Shown here piece by piece: positions 51,135-58,402 of a DNA stretch of 64,000 nt. The stretch comes from Psychrilyobacter piezotolerans (GTDB lineage Bacteria; Fusobacteriota; Fusobacteriia; Fusobacteriales; Fusobacteriaceae), in the NCBI RefSeq assembly GCF_003391055.1, contig NZ_QUAJ01000006.1:1-64000 (forward strand), given 5' to 3'. The number at the start of each line of letters is the position of its first letter. The first letter of the stretch is position 1. The position numbers and the translations under genes are program-made. Under the pieces are notes generated by a model. It was not told the origin of the DNA. It did no database searches and saw only the letters and a list, made by a program, of their open reading frames with translations.

Positions 51135-51292
51135 TTAATCCCCCCCTTTTTATTTATTACATAAAGAATACAGGAAATAAAACTATTGTTTTGTAATCTA
51201 TTTTACATTTATAAAAAAATATAAAGGTTCGGAAATAGGGAAAGGTAGATGTTGAAAGGTTCGAGTTATTGGGCTTTGACATATTAAACTCC

Positions 51293-51469
51293 TTACCCTT
51301 CTACCCTCTCAATAACACTTACAGGACATTTTTTGGCACAGAGTCCACAATTAATACAAATATTAGTTATCTCATATCCAAATTCTTTATTTTCAACAAT
51401 AGCATTTTTAGGACAAATTTTGCTGCAAAATCCACACTCTATACACTCATTTCTATTTATCTTGTACAT
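51293..51469 (-). CDS. Small 2[4Fe-4S] ferredoxin
   Basis: A 58-residue protein with two perfect Cys-x2-Cys-x2-Cys-x3-Cys-Pro motifs: CIECGFCSKICP and CINCGLCAKKCP. A clostridial-type low-potential electron carrier. ATG 51469 has GGAGGAG 6 nt upstream and lies 1 nt after the stop of the membrane iron-sulphur gene, so the two form an operon. It is likely the soluble electron donor or acceptor of that membrane protein. Confidence 0.92.
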   Translation of the reverse strand: MYKINRNECIECGFCSKICPKNAIVENKEFGYEITNICINCGLCAKKCPVSVIERVEG

Positions 51470-51470
51470 C

Positions 51471-51950
51471 TTAACTCCTCCTCTTTTCCACCTCTTTAGT
51501 TGCTGTTTTCATTGGACAAATTTGACACCATGCTCTAGGAATATAAAACATTCCAAGTCCGATACCAGCAAGTAAACTACTTCCCATCATTCTTAACATC
51601 CCTCTACCTATACCCTCTAATGTTCCTCCAGAACTCAACATAGAAAAAGCAAAGGAAGTCATCATTACTCCCAAAATAATATACTTACTTTTATTACTTC
51701 TTAGTTTAACTGGCAGATATCTCTTTTTTCCCAGTTCAGGTATAAATCTACCAAAAAAAGCTCCCCTTGGACAATAGTGGGAACAGTGTATCCTCCCTCT
51801 CCCTCTAAATCCCTGAAAAATTGGTGCCAGCATACAAAGAAAACCTAATATTCCCAGTCTAATATCCATAATACTTAGTCCAAAATATGCCACTAACAAT
51901 ATCCAGCTCCAGTGGGTTTGAACTTTTAACTTTAATAAACTCTTTCTCAT
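51471..51950 (-). CDS. NapH/CcoG-like membrane iron-sulphur protein
   Basis: A 159-residue protein with about four hydrophobic helices and two Cys-x3-Cys-Pro half motifs: CSHYCPRGAFFG (after helix 2) and WCQICPMKTAT (near the end). Such proteins (4Fe-4S binding domain of the NapH/NosR type) pass electrons across or at the membrane. It is shorter than typical NapH (about 280). First gene of an operon with the small ferredoxin. An inverted repeat lies about 40 bp upstream. Confidence 0.82.
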   Translation of the reverse strand: MRKSLLKLKVQTHWSWILLVAYFGLSIMDIRLGILGFLCMLAPIFQGFRGRGRIHCSHYCPRGAFFGRFIPELGKKRYLPVKLRSNKSKYIILGVMMTSFAFSMLSSGGTLEGIGRGMLRMMGSSLLAGIGLGMFYIPRAWCQICPMKTATKEVEKRRS

Positions 51951-51990
51951 TATCTTTCACTTCCTTTTTATCAGCTTTAAATATTCATAT

Positions 51991-52006
51991 ATCGTAATAA
52001 TACGAT
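51991..52006. promoter_or_regulatory. Inverted repeat upstream of the NapH-like gene
   Basis: ATCGTA-N4-TACGAT, about 40 bp before ATG 51950: likely operator. The same half-site, in the opposite order, forms the palindrome at 50103-50116. Confidence 0.55.
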
Positions 52007-52196
52007 GCAAATTTAAGCTTGTCAACTTAATTGTTTTTTTACTCATTTGTATTTCTTGGTATCTATGAGTTCAATCAACTGCCGGTCGTTAAAGCGTCAC
52101 TTAATGGATTCCTATAGGGGAGGGAATCTGTTACAAAAATCAAAAAAAGAGGGATTTCTCCCTCTCAATGTTTCTTACTATGCTATTTTTATTTTT

Positions 52197-52298
52197 TTAG
52201 CTATCCCTTGACCTTCTGATGTCCATCCAGAAAGGTTTTCTGACTTCTCCTCTTATGTTTCCTAGCTCCGAATAAGCATGCAGGTAAAGGAAGAGCAT
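52197..52298 (-). pseudogene. Possible 3' remnant of an unidentified gene
   Basis: An open stretch of 33 codons (ATG 52298 to TAA 52197, Arg-rich end KPFWMDIRRSRDS) directly followed on the minus strand by a good terminator (GAGAGGG/CCCTCTC-type hairpin with seven U, 52144-52168). The terminator without an intact gene suggests decay. I do not recognise the protein. Confidence 0.25.
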
Positions 52299-52379
52299 AG
52301 CCGCCTAGTAAATTTTACTTATCATTTATAAATACTAGAAAAATATAGAATAGTCATTCAGTAAGATGGAAAGATTGGG

Positions 52380-52418
52380 GATATAAAAAGAGATAACTCT
52401 GATTTGAGATTATCTCTT
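52380..52418 (-). terminator. Terminator of the ABC-2 exporter operon
   Basis: AAGAGATAA / TTATCTCTT stem with inner CTC/GAG pairs; on the minus strand followed by TTTTTATAT. Confidence 0.75.
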
Positions 52419-52489
52419 GGTTTTATTGACCTAAATATATGATTAGAAAAATTTAAAAAAATTGAATTAGGCCTATTATAGAATGTTTT

Positions 52490-53290
52490 TTAATAAAGAT
52501 CCAATGTAGCATATTTACGAGAAAGTTTTTCGACGTATAAAAATAAAAGGTAACCAATAATCATAAATAGTGAACCAATTAAAAATTCACCTAATATAAG
52601 TCCAAAAAGATGAGCTCCATCATAACTATCAACGAGTAATCTTGCAGCCTCTATCCCTCTACTCATAGGAGTAAAATAAGATACTTTTTGTAGAAACAGT
52701 GGTAACCTTGAAATAGGAAAGGATGCCCCCGTTAATACTACTAAAGACATTTCAGACACATTTAAAAACATGTGTACTTCTCTTAAACAAAGCCCTAAAG
52801 AGGAGATAGTTATCCCAATAGACATAGCACTATAGAGACTTACAGAGAGCACTCCCATGAATACTGCCAAATTTTCTAAAGGAATAGTAAGTTCAAAAAA
52901 AAGATATCCTACTGTTAAACCTATTATGACAGTAATAAAAGAATCAATCACATGAAATATACTACGCCCCAAGAAAATAAGAAATTTATTATATGGAGAA
53001 GCTACAATAAACCTAAGGGTTCCAAATCTTCTTTCAAGAATGAGATCATTACCCACTCCATAAATTGCATTTGAAGTACAAAGTAGAAATGAATTTCCTA
53101 TTATCCATGTACTTATATCTGTTGTTTTAAATGCATAGCTAGATAGGATTGAAAAAAATACTATCTTTAAGATAGGTGCAAACACTTTCATAAATATATA
53201 GGATTTGACATCTACCCAAGCAAATAACCCTTTATAATTAATTAATGATTGATAGAAAAATCTTCTTATCCCCTCTCTTATAAAGTTCAT
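52490..53290 (-). CDS. ABC-2-type exporter permease
   Basis: A 266-residue membrane subunit with six hydrophobic helices and the ABC-2 signature region LVVLTGASFPISRLPLFLQKVSYFTPMSRGIEAAR (quoted in part: GASFPISRLP). The LILERRFGTLRFIVASP segment is the coupling helix facing the ATPase. Its ATG shares one base with the stop of the previous permease (TAATG). With its partner it forms a heterodimeric export channel; substrate unknown (drug, lipid or peptide). Confidence 0.9.
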   Translation of the reverse strand: MNFIREGIRRFFYQSLINYKGLFAWVDVKSYIFMKVFAPILKIVFFSILSSYAFKTTDISTWIIGNSFLLCTSNAIYGVGNDLILERRFGTLRFIVASPYNKFLIFLGRSIFHVIDSFITVIIGLTVGYLFFELTIPLENLAVFMGVLSVSLYSAMSIGITISSLGLCLREVHMFLNVSEMSLVVLTGASFPISRLPLFLQKVSYFTPMSRGIEAARLLVDSYDGAHLFGLILGEFLIGSLFMIIGYLLFLYVEKLSRKYATLDLY

Positions 53291-54075
53291 TATATCACCC
53301 CCAAAGTAGCTTTTTCTCTAGCCTTTATATCAATAATTTTATATAGAAAATAGCTTAAAATACCATATATTGTTGTCAGGCCTATTAAGTAGCCAAGATG
53401 AATATAGAATGAATGAAGATTGTCTATTCCACTAATACACATTCTAATAAGAAGTAAGAAATGTGTAGGTGCTAAGGAATATGATATTGGTATCAAACTA
53501 GATGGTAGCAAGGATATGGGAAACGCTACCCCAGACAGTATCATCATAGGATAGTCTAAGATATTCATAAATATTCGTGTACTCCTTGATACAGCTAATA
53601 ATCCCGATAGCATCATTGCAATTCCTATAAATGAGGATAAACCTATAATGAAAACTAGAATAAATTTGGATAGATCTACTATAATTATAGGAATTGAAAA
53701 TGCTATAGACACGAAAAATATACTTATAAGCATAGAGAGTGTACCTAATATAGTATTTCCAACTACCTTTCCAAACATAATGAGGAAAAAGTTTGTAGGT
53801 GAGTTGAATATTATCTCTAAAGCCCCCATAAACCTTTCTCTATCAATATCCCCTGCTGAAGAAAAACTAATTGTTCCCCATAAACTAGCAACTGCTGTTC
53901 CAAACATCACATAGTTAATAATTTTTTCATTAGAGCTATCCATATAAATCATATATAGAGTAAAGCCATATAGAATAGGATAAACAATCATACAAAACCT
54001 AAACATAGACCTTCCAAAAGACTGTCTCATTTGAAGAAATATACTAGATATAAAAACTCTGAGGTTAGCCTTCAT
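53290..54075 (-). CDS. ABC-2-type exporter permease
   Basis: A 261-residue six-helix subunit. DIDRERFMGALEIIFNSP is the coupling segment and MILSGVAFPISLLPSSLIPI the ABC-2 signature. I prefer ATG 54075 (AGGTG 6 nt upstream) over 54081 or the GTG at 54084. Its start lies inside the end of the ATPase gene, so translation is coupled. Homologous to the following permease but not a recent duplicate. Confidence 0.9.
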   Translation of the reverse strand: MKANLRVFISSIFLQMRQSFGRSMFRFCMIVYPILYGFTLYMIYMDSSNEKIINYVMFGTAVASLWGTISFSSAGDIDRERFMGALEIIFNSPTNFFLIMFGKVVGNTILGTLSMLISIFFVSIAFSIPIIIVDLSKFILVFIIGLSSFIGIAMMLSGLLAVSRSTRIFMNILDYPMMILSGVAFPISLLPSSLIPISYSLAPTHFLLLIRMCISGIDNLHSFYIHLGYLIGLTTIYGILSYFLYKIIDIKAREKATLGVI

Positions 54076-54835
54076 ATCCATCACCTACAACCTTTAAATA
54101 GAGATCTTCTAAGGTTTTTTTCCCATTTTCTTTTATTAGATTACTAGTTTCTCCTATTGCAAGAATTTGTCCATCTGAGATTATACTTACTCTGTCACAA
54201 AGCTCCTCAGCCTCTTGCATATAGTGAGTTGTAATAAGTATAGTTGTTCCCTTGGACACTAAATTTTTTATAATTTTTCTTAACTCTATTGCACTTGTAG
54301 GGTCCAACCCAATTGTAGGCTCATCAAGAAATAGTATTTCTGGTTTATTGATAAGTCCTCTTGCTATTTGTAGTCTTTGTTTCATCCCTTTTGAAAATGT
54401 CTCTACTTTATGGTGGGCTTTTTCTGACAAACCAACTAATTCAAGTAGTTCTGGAATAACTTTTCTTTGAGTTTTAATATCTATCTTATACAGGTCTGAA
54501 AAATATCTTAAATTTTCATAGGCTGATAACCTCCAATAAAGACTACGTTCCCCACCAAAAATAAAATTAATTCTAGGTCTAATTTTATTGGTTGCTTTTG
54601 ATATATCATTACCAAGAATAGTAACCTTTCCAGATGTTGGAAGTAACATAGTAGTTAAAATCTTAATTGTTGTAGTTTTTCCTGCTCCATTTGGTCCTAA
54701 TAAGCCAAATACTTCTCCTTTTTCAACAGAGAAACTTATCCCCTTTAAAGCTTCTGTTGCAACTGACTTTTTATTAAAGATACCTATTTTAGAATTATAA
54801 ACTCTTTTTAAATCAATAACCTCGATAACCTTCAT
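54065..54835 (-). CDS. ABC-2 exporter ATP-binding subunit (DrrA-like)
   Basis: A 256-residue cytosolic ATPase. Walker A GPNGAGKTT, Q-loop region NFIFGGERSLYWRLSAYENL, signature FSKGMKQRLQIARGL (SKGMK instead of SGGQ, usual for this branch), Walker B ILFLDEPTIGLDP and switch His in TTHYMQEA. First gene of a three-gene exporter operon, preceded by a promoter with an operator palindrome. Confidence 0.95.
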   Translation of the reverse strand: MKVIEVIDLKRVYNSKIGIFNKKSVATEALKGISFSVEKGEVFGLLGPNGAGKTTTIKILTTMLLPTSGKVTILGNDISKATNKIRPRINFIFGGERSLYWRLSAYENLRYFSDLYKIDIKTQRKVIPELLELVGLSEKAHHKVETFSKGMKQRLQIARGLINKPEILFLDEPTIGLDPTSAIELRKIIKNLVSKGTTILITTHYMQEAEELCDRVSIISDGQILAIGETSNLIKENGKKTLEDLYLKVVGDGYEG

Positions 54836-54853
54836 AAACCCTCCCCTTAAATA

Positions 54854-54880
54854 TGATTATATCTTCATCTAATTAGATGA
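54854..54880 (-). promoter_or_regulatory. Exporter-operon promoter with operator palindrome
   Basis: TCATCTAATTAGATGA (54865-54880) is a perfect 16-bp palindrome just upstream of a -10 TATAAT (minus strand, 54854-54859), inside the -35/-10 spacer. Binding there would block RNA polymerase. The adjacent ArsR-like protein is the obvious candidate. Confidence 0.7.
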
Positions 54881-54914
54881 GTGTATAATAACATATAAAA
54901 AATATTTTAGCAAT

Positions 54915-54947
54915 AAAAAAAATACTGTTAAAAAACAGTATTTTTTT
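54915..54947 (-). terminator. Terminator of the ArsR-like gene
   Basis: AAAATACTGTT / AACAGTATTTT, loop AAAA, U-tract on both strands. Confidence 0.85.
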
Positions 54948-55028
54948 ATCAATCTTATAAAAGGTGGTATAAATTCATTATAGAGGTTTGGTAACTTAAA
55001 CTTTAATTTCAATAATCTAATATAAGAC

Positions 55029-55958
55029 TTAATCGTTCATAATAAAGTTATTCAGTTCACTAAGAAACTTTTTATAAGTAATTTTATTAAGACTATAGTA
55101 TTTTGTATTTTTATCTCTTTCTATGTGAACAAGATCTAATTTTTTAAGACTATCCAAATGATGTGATATTGTTGGACGACTAACATTAAAATGTTCAGAA
55201 AGCTCTATTCCAAATGAAGGTTTATGAGTAATATACCTAAGAATCTTTAGCCTTGTTTTATCTGAAAGTACCTTTGTAAAATTTACAAGTTCTTCTGGAG
55301 TGAATTTATCTTCAGTAGATTTAATATTTTTTAGAACAATTAGGGTATTATCATTAAAATACCTAATGCAAGGATTGTTGTTATAGTAGGTAGAAATAAA
55401 GATATAATTTTTATAGTCTGAAATACGATAAAATTGCTTCCCCATTAGTTCCTGAGCAAGATTAAGAGGATGCATTTTAATCAATTGACTCTTTATATAA
55501 GCAGTAAACTCTTTATGGCCTTTTTCATACAAATTATCTTTAGAAGATTCTAAAATCTTCTCTGTTTTAGTTAGCAGATTAATTAGATGTTCTTTAAGTT
55601 CTTTTATGTTTTCCAAACAAAATAAGGTATTTTCACGAAGGCCAACATCCTTTATCTCTTCTAAGGTTCTATTCTTAATAATAGCTATAGGAACACGCTC
55701 TCCTAATATACAATAGATGAATTTGTCTTCATCCATAGTTTTTAAAACATTAATAAAATTGATAGTTGGAAGCATACAATCAATTTCTAAAAATAACTCT
55801 CCAATACTTTCTAGAGAAACGTTATTTTTAATAAAAAAATTAAAACTATCTTCAAGTTCACTAGGTAACTTGATAAGCATATCACTAGCTAACATACATA
55901 GATATCCTAGACTTTCAGCAACTACAGATTTACCTATAATAATATTTTTTTTATTCAT
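55029..55958 (-). CDS. ArsR-type transcriptional regulator with long N-terminal domain
   Basis: A 309-residue protein. Residues about 1-220 form a helical domain of no family I can name (DUF5937-like at best). The last 90 carry an ArsR winged helix: TKVLSDKTRLKILRYITHKP then GIELSEHFNVSRPTISHHLDSLKKLDLV (quoted in part as FNVSRPTISHHLDSLKKL). The Cys metal-binding CxC of metal sensors is missing, so the ligand is not obviously a metal. Probably represses the exporter operon just downstream. Confidence 0.85.
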   Translation of the reverse strand: MNKKNIIIGKSVVAESLGYLCMLASDMLIKLPSELEDSFNFFIKNNVSLESIGELFLEIDCMLPTINFINVLKTMDEDKFIYCILGERVPIAIIKNRTLEEIKDVGLRENTLFCLENIKELKEHLINLLTKTEKILESSKDNLYEKGHKEFTAYIKSQLIKMHPLNLAQELMGKQFYRISDYKNYIFISTYYNNNPCIRYFNDNTLIVLKNIKSTEDKFTPEELVNFTKVLSDKTRLKILRYITHKPSFGIELSEHFNVSRPTISHHLDSLKKLDLVHIERDKNTKYYSLNKITYKKFLSELNNFIMND

Positions 55959-56268
55959 ATAACCACCCTTTTTTATATTACATTAAACTTATTATAACAT
56001 ATATAAATATATCTATGTTTGATTAACTTTCGATAAGCAATATAATATAAAAGTGGATAGGCTACAATAAGTTGGACAGTTTTCTTAAAGTCATATAAAA
56101 TAAATAATTTAGTATCATTTATTTTAATATTCGCGATATCGGAGAATCAGAAAGAGGAAGTTCTTAATTACTCCTTGCCCACCCTAATTTTCTTCAATAA
56201 TTTTAGGGAACTAAATTTATAGAAAAAGTCCCTAAAAAATATTTAGGGACTTAATTGCGTTCATTAAA
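55959..56268. other. Intergenic region; terminator and possible transposon scar
   Basis: It holds the terminator at 56226-56256. AAGTTGGACAGTTTT at about 56069-56083 resembles ends of IS3/IS150-type elements, but no transposase pieces follow. No gene is seen. Confidence 0.35.
56226..56256 (-). terminator. Terminator of the iron-sulphur oxidoreductase gene
   Basis: AAGTCCCTAAA / TTTAGGGACTT perfect 11-bp stem; U-tract on the minus strand. Confidence 0.85.
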
Positions 56269-57258
56269 TTAATCTTTAGTATTATTGGCTTTATAAACAT
56301 TATATAGTTTCTCATAACCTACTTGGTTAAATGGACAGACTTTAATACAAATGCTACATCCATGATTTTCAGAAAAATTTTTAAAGCATTTATAACTATC
56401 AATACTCTTAATAATTCCATATTCGTTTTTTATTGGATTTTGAAAAATTGCTTTCCCTGGGCATTTTTTTTCACAGAGTTTACACTTACTGCAAAATTCT
56501 TCTATCCACTTATGTTTATTACTCAAATTGATAGGAAGATTTTCTATATTAGTATAAACAGCCGCTATCCTTACTCTTGGTCCAAATTCAGGCGTTATTA
56601 GCATTCCATGATTTCCATGAAACCCAAGTCCCGCCAACTCTCCTAATGCAGGATATAACGTTTGCCCCATTAATGGATGAGCAGCATGCACATCGCACCC
56701 ATTTTTTCTTAAAAACTCAGCAATTTTCATAGATATTTTTCCAAGTTTATTATAAGTCTTATGAACCATAACTCCAGTACTGTAACTAGGTGCAGTTTCT
56801 ATTATATCCTTATCCATCTCCAGCGTAAAAACAATAGCATTATCATACATTATTGCAAAATCTTTAAATATATATTTTCTTGGAACCTTTGTATAACCTA
56901 TTGAAGCAACACCAAGTGATTTTGCATATTCTTCTAACTCTTTTATAAATTCTTTATTAACTTTTTTTGCAGTATGTCCACTATTTTCACTTAATAAATT
57001 CAATGTATTTTTAATATCCGAAATACTCGATGCTATAATTGGAAGCGTTTTAGGAAAACCCGGTAGTTTAACATTTTCATCTTTTAGTTTTAACATTTCA
57101 TATAATATTTCAAATCTCTCAGGAGAAGCTGCAGTAGACTTATATGAATTTTTATTATTATATACATTTTGTTCTAATTTCAAAACCTTATTCATACGAG
57201 GTTTAGCTATAAATTTTAACATAGTGTTTCTAATTTTTGATTTTGCTTTCATTTTCAT
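56269..57258 (-). CDS. Iron-sulphur oxidoreductase related to QueG/reductive dehalogenases
   Basis: A 329-residue cytosolic protein. The N-terminal two thirds resemble the cobamide-binding/nitroreductase-like domain of epoxyqueuosine reductase and reductive dehalogenases (GELAGLGFHGNHGMLITPEFGPRVRIAAV, quoted in part as GLGFHGNHGMLITPEFGP). The C-terminus has two [4Fe-4S] sites: CSKCKLCEKKCP and GCSICIKVCP with an upstream Cys. It has no Tat signal, so it is not a respiratory dehalogenase. Next to a TetR regulator with matching palindromes. Substrate unknown. Confidence 0.75.
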   Translation of the reverse strand: MKMKAKSKIRNTMLKFIAKPRMNKVLKLEQNVYNNKNSYKSTAASPERFEILYEMLKLKDENVKLPGFPKTLPIIASSISDIKNTLNLLSENSGHTAKKVNKEFIKELEEYAKSLGVASIGYTKVPRKYIFKDFAIMYDNAIVFTLEMDKDIIETAPSYSTGVMVHKTYNKLGKISMKIAEFLRKNGCDVHAAHPLMGQTLYPALGELAGLGFHGNHGMLITPEFGPRVRIAAVYTNIENLPINLSNKHKWIEEFCSKCKLCEKKCPGKAIFQNPIKNEYGIIKSIDSYKCFKNFSENHGCSICIKVCPFNQVGYEKLYNVYKANNTKD

Positions 57259-57293
57259 CCTCCTTTTAAGTTTATCTCAATTCATGTATGAGT

Positions 57294-57305
57294 GTTAGTA
57301 CTAAC
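57294..57305. promoter_or_regulatory. Palindrome upstream of the iron-sulphur gene (TetR operator candidate)
   Basis: GTTAGTACTAAC, perfect 12-bp palindrome about 36 bp before the start. It shares GTGTT and ACTAAC words with the palindrome upstream of the TetR gene. Confidence 0.6.
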
Positions 57306-57317
57306 TAACTTAAATTT

Positions 57318-57350
57318 CAGAAAAAAATACTAAGAGGTTATCCCCTTAGT
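57318..57350 (-). terminator. Terminator of the TetR gene, stop codon inside the stem
   Basis: On the minus strand TACTAAGGGG-ATAA-CCTCTTAGTA (one G-U) then seven U. The TAG stop (57330-57332) lies in the 3' arm. Confidence 0.8.
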
Positions 57351-57908
57351 AAATACACTCACAAAACTTGAAATACTAACTTCCATGTCTATATCATCTG
57401 TTAAATTATCTACCATTAAAAAACTAATAAATATCCCAAAATTAGAAGATAAAAAATTGATTGCTATGATTTCTGGATCGTATTTTATATTATCTTTTTC
57501 CTTCATTTTATAAAAGTATTCAATTAATAATTTTTTAAATTCTATTGGAAATTTAAATAAAGGTGAACTTAATTCTGACGTTAGTTCTTTATTTTTTAAT
57601 TCCATTAAAATTATCTTTTTATTTTTAGATAATATATCTTGATAAATATGACTAATTTTGAGTAAATCCTTTTCTAAATCCCATTCCAAATTATTTTCAA
57701 AAATAAACTTGATATTTGGTAAAAAAACATATTCATTAAATACTTTTTCAAATAAGTTTTTCTTACTTTCAAAATGTCTAAAGACCGTCATTTCACTAAC
57801 TCCTGCTTCTTTAGCTATTTCCTTTGTTGTGGTAAGCGTATATCCTTTTTGAGAGAAAAGACTCATAGCACATTTTAAAATTTTTTCTATTGTATCTTGT
57901 TTACCCAT
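57330..57908 (-). CDS. TetR-family transcriptional regulator
   Basis: A 192-residue regulator. The HTH (about 25-46) is TTKEIAKEAGVSEMTVFRHFESK, the classic TetR pattern (quoted in part as AGVSEMTVFRHFESK). The C-terminal ligand domain is helical and unassigned. It very likely controls itself and the iron-sulphur oxidoreductase through the palindromes at 57926-57947 and 57294-57305. Confidence 0.92.
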   Translation of the reverse strand: MGKQDTIEKILKCAMSLFSQKGYTLTTTKEIAKEAGVSEMTVFRHFESKKNLFEKVFNEYVFLPNIKFIFENNLEWDLEKDLLKISHIYQDILSKNKKIILMELKNKELTSELSSPLFKFPIEFKKLLIEYFYKMKEKDNIKYDPEIIAINFLSSNFGIFISFLMVDNLTDDIDMEVSISSFVSVFTKGITS

Positions 57909-57925
57909 TCAACTTCTCCTCACTT

Positions 57926-57947
57926 AATGTTTGTGTTCACTAACATT
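57926..57947. promoter_or_regulatory. Palindrome upstream of the TetR gene
   Basis: AATGTT-t-GTG-tt-CAC-t-AACATT: an inverted repeat with 6- and 3-bp perfect arms, 18 bp before the start codon. Confidence 0.6.
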
Positions 57948-58143
57948 TTTAATGTTATCACTTTTCTATTTTAATGTCAAATTCATTTAAGAATTTTCAT
58001 TATAGATATTTATAAAAGTATAAATAACAACTGACTAACCAGTAATTTTAAAATATTTTTTTAGCATATAAATCCCCACCTTTTACAATTTTTTATTTGT
58101 TGGGTAAAAAAAAAACATCCCACAGGATGTTTAAAATTTTATT
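57948..58143 (-). terminator. Gene-free stretch containing the selC terminator
   Basis: The selC terminator is at 58106-58132: AAACATCC / GGATGTTT stem, loop CACA, U-tract on the minus strand. The rest of this stretch shows nothing. Confidence 0.7.
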
Positions 58144-58240
58144 TGGCGGAAGTATGTGGGAATCGAACCCACCCATGACGACTTAACGCCAAAACTCGGT
58201 TTTGAAGACCGGTAGGCACACCAGTTACCTATCTACTTCC
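58144..58240 (-). tRNA. selC: tRNA-Sec (UCA anticodon)
   Basis: 97 nt including an encoded 3' CCA. The acceptor GGAAGTA pairs with the 3' TACTTCC. The anticodon loop CTTCAAA carries TCA, which reads UGA. A long extra arm (GTTTTGGCG...TCGTCATG region) and an extended acceptor/T-stem (GGTGGGTTCGATTCCCAC) mark a selenocysteine tRNA. A -10 TATAAT lies just upstream (58247-58252, minus). The genome therefore probably makes selenoproteins. Confidence 0.95.
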
Positions 58241-58291
58241 AAAAAGATTATACTACAAAATACAGAAAAATGCCCCCTTTTTTTTTTTTTA

Positions 58292-58300
58292 TGCTATACT
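58292..58300 (+). promoter_or_regulatory. Extended -10 promoter of the (p)ppGpp synthetase gene
   Basis: TGCTATACT with -10 at 58295-58300, divergent from selC; leader about 95 nt. Confidence 0.5.
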
Positions 58301-58402
58301 TTGATTGTGAGTTGACGTTTAATCGGGTTGAAGACCAGATAAAACAAGGGGTGGATAACTTCAAATAAATTTAAAAAAAAAATTATTATGGGGTGAAAAT
58401 CA

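Larger units (their letters stand above)
51951..52489. other. Intergenic region with operator-like palindrome, terminators and a gene remnant
   Basis: It holds the inverted repeat ATCGTA-ATAA-TACGAT (51991-52006), a terminator hairpin at 52149-52166, a short open stretch at 52197-52298 and the ABC-operon terminator at 52380-52418 (separate entries). I see no intact gene. Confidence 0.5.

Noticed and set aside
56069-56083. IS3-like terminal repeat
   Set aside because: A single short match to transposon-end style sequence with no transposase fragments, partner end or target duplication.
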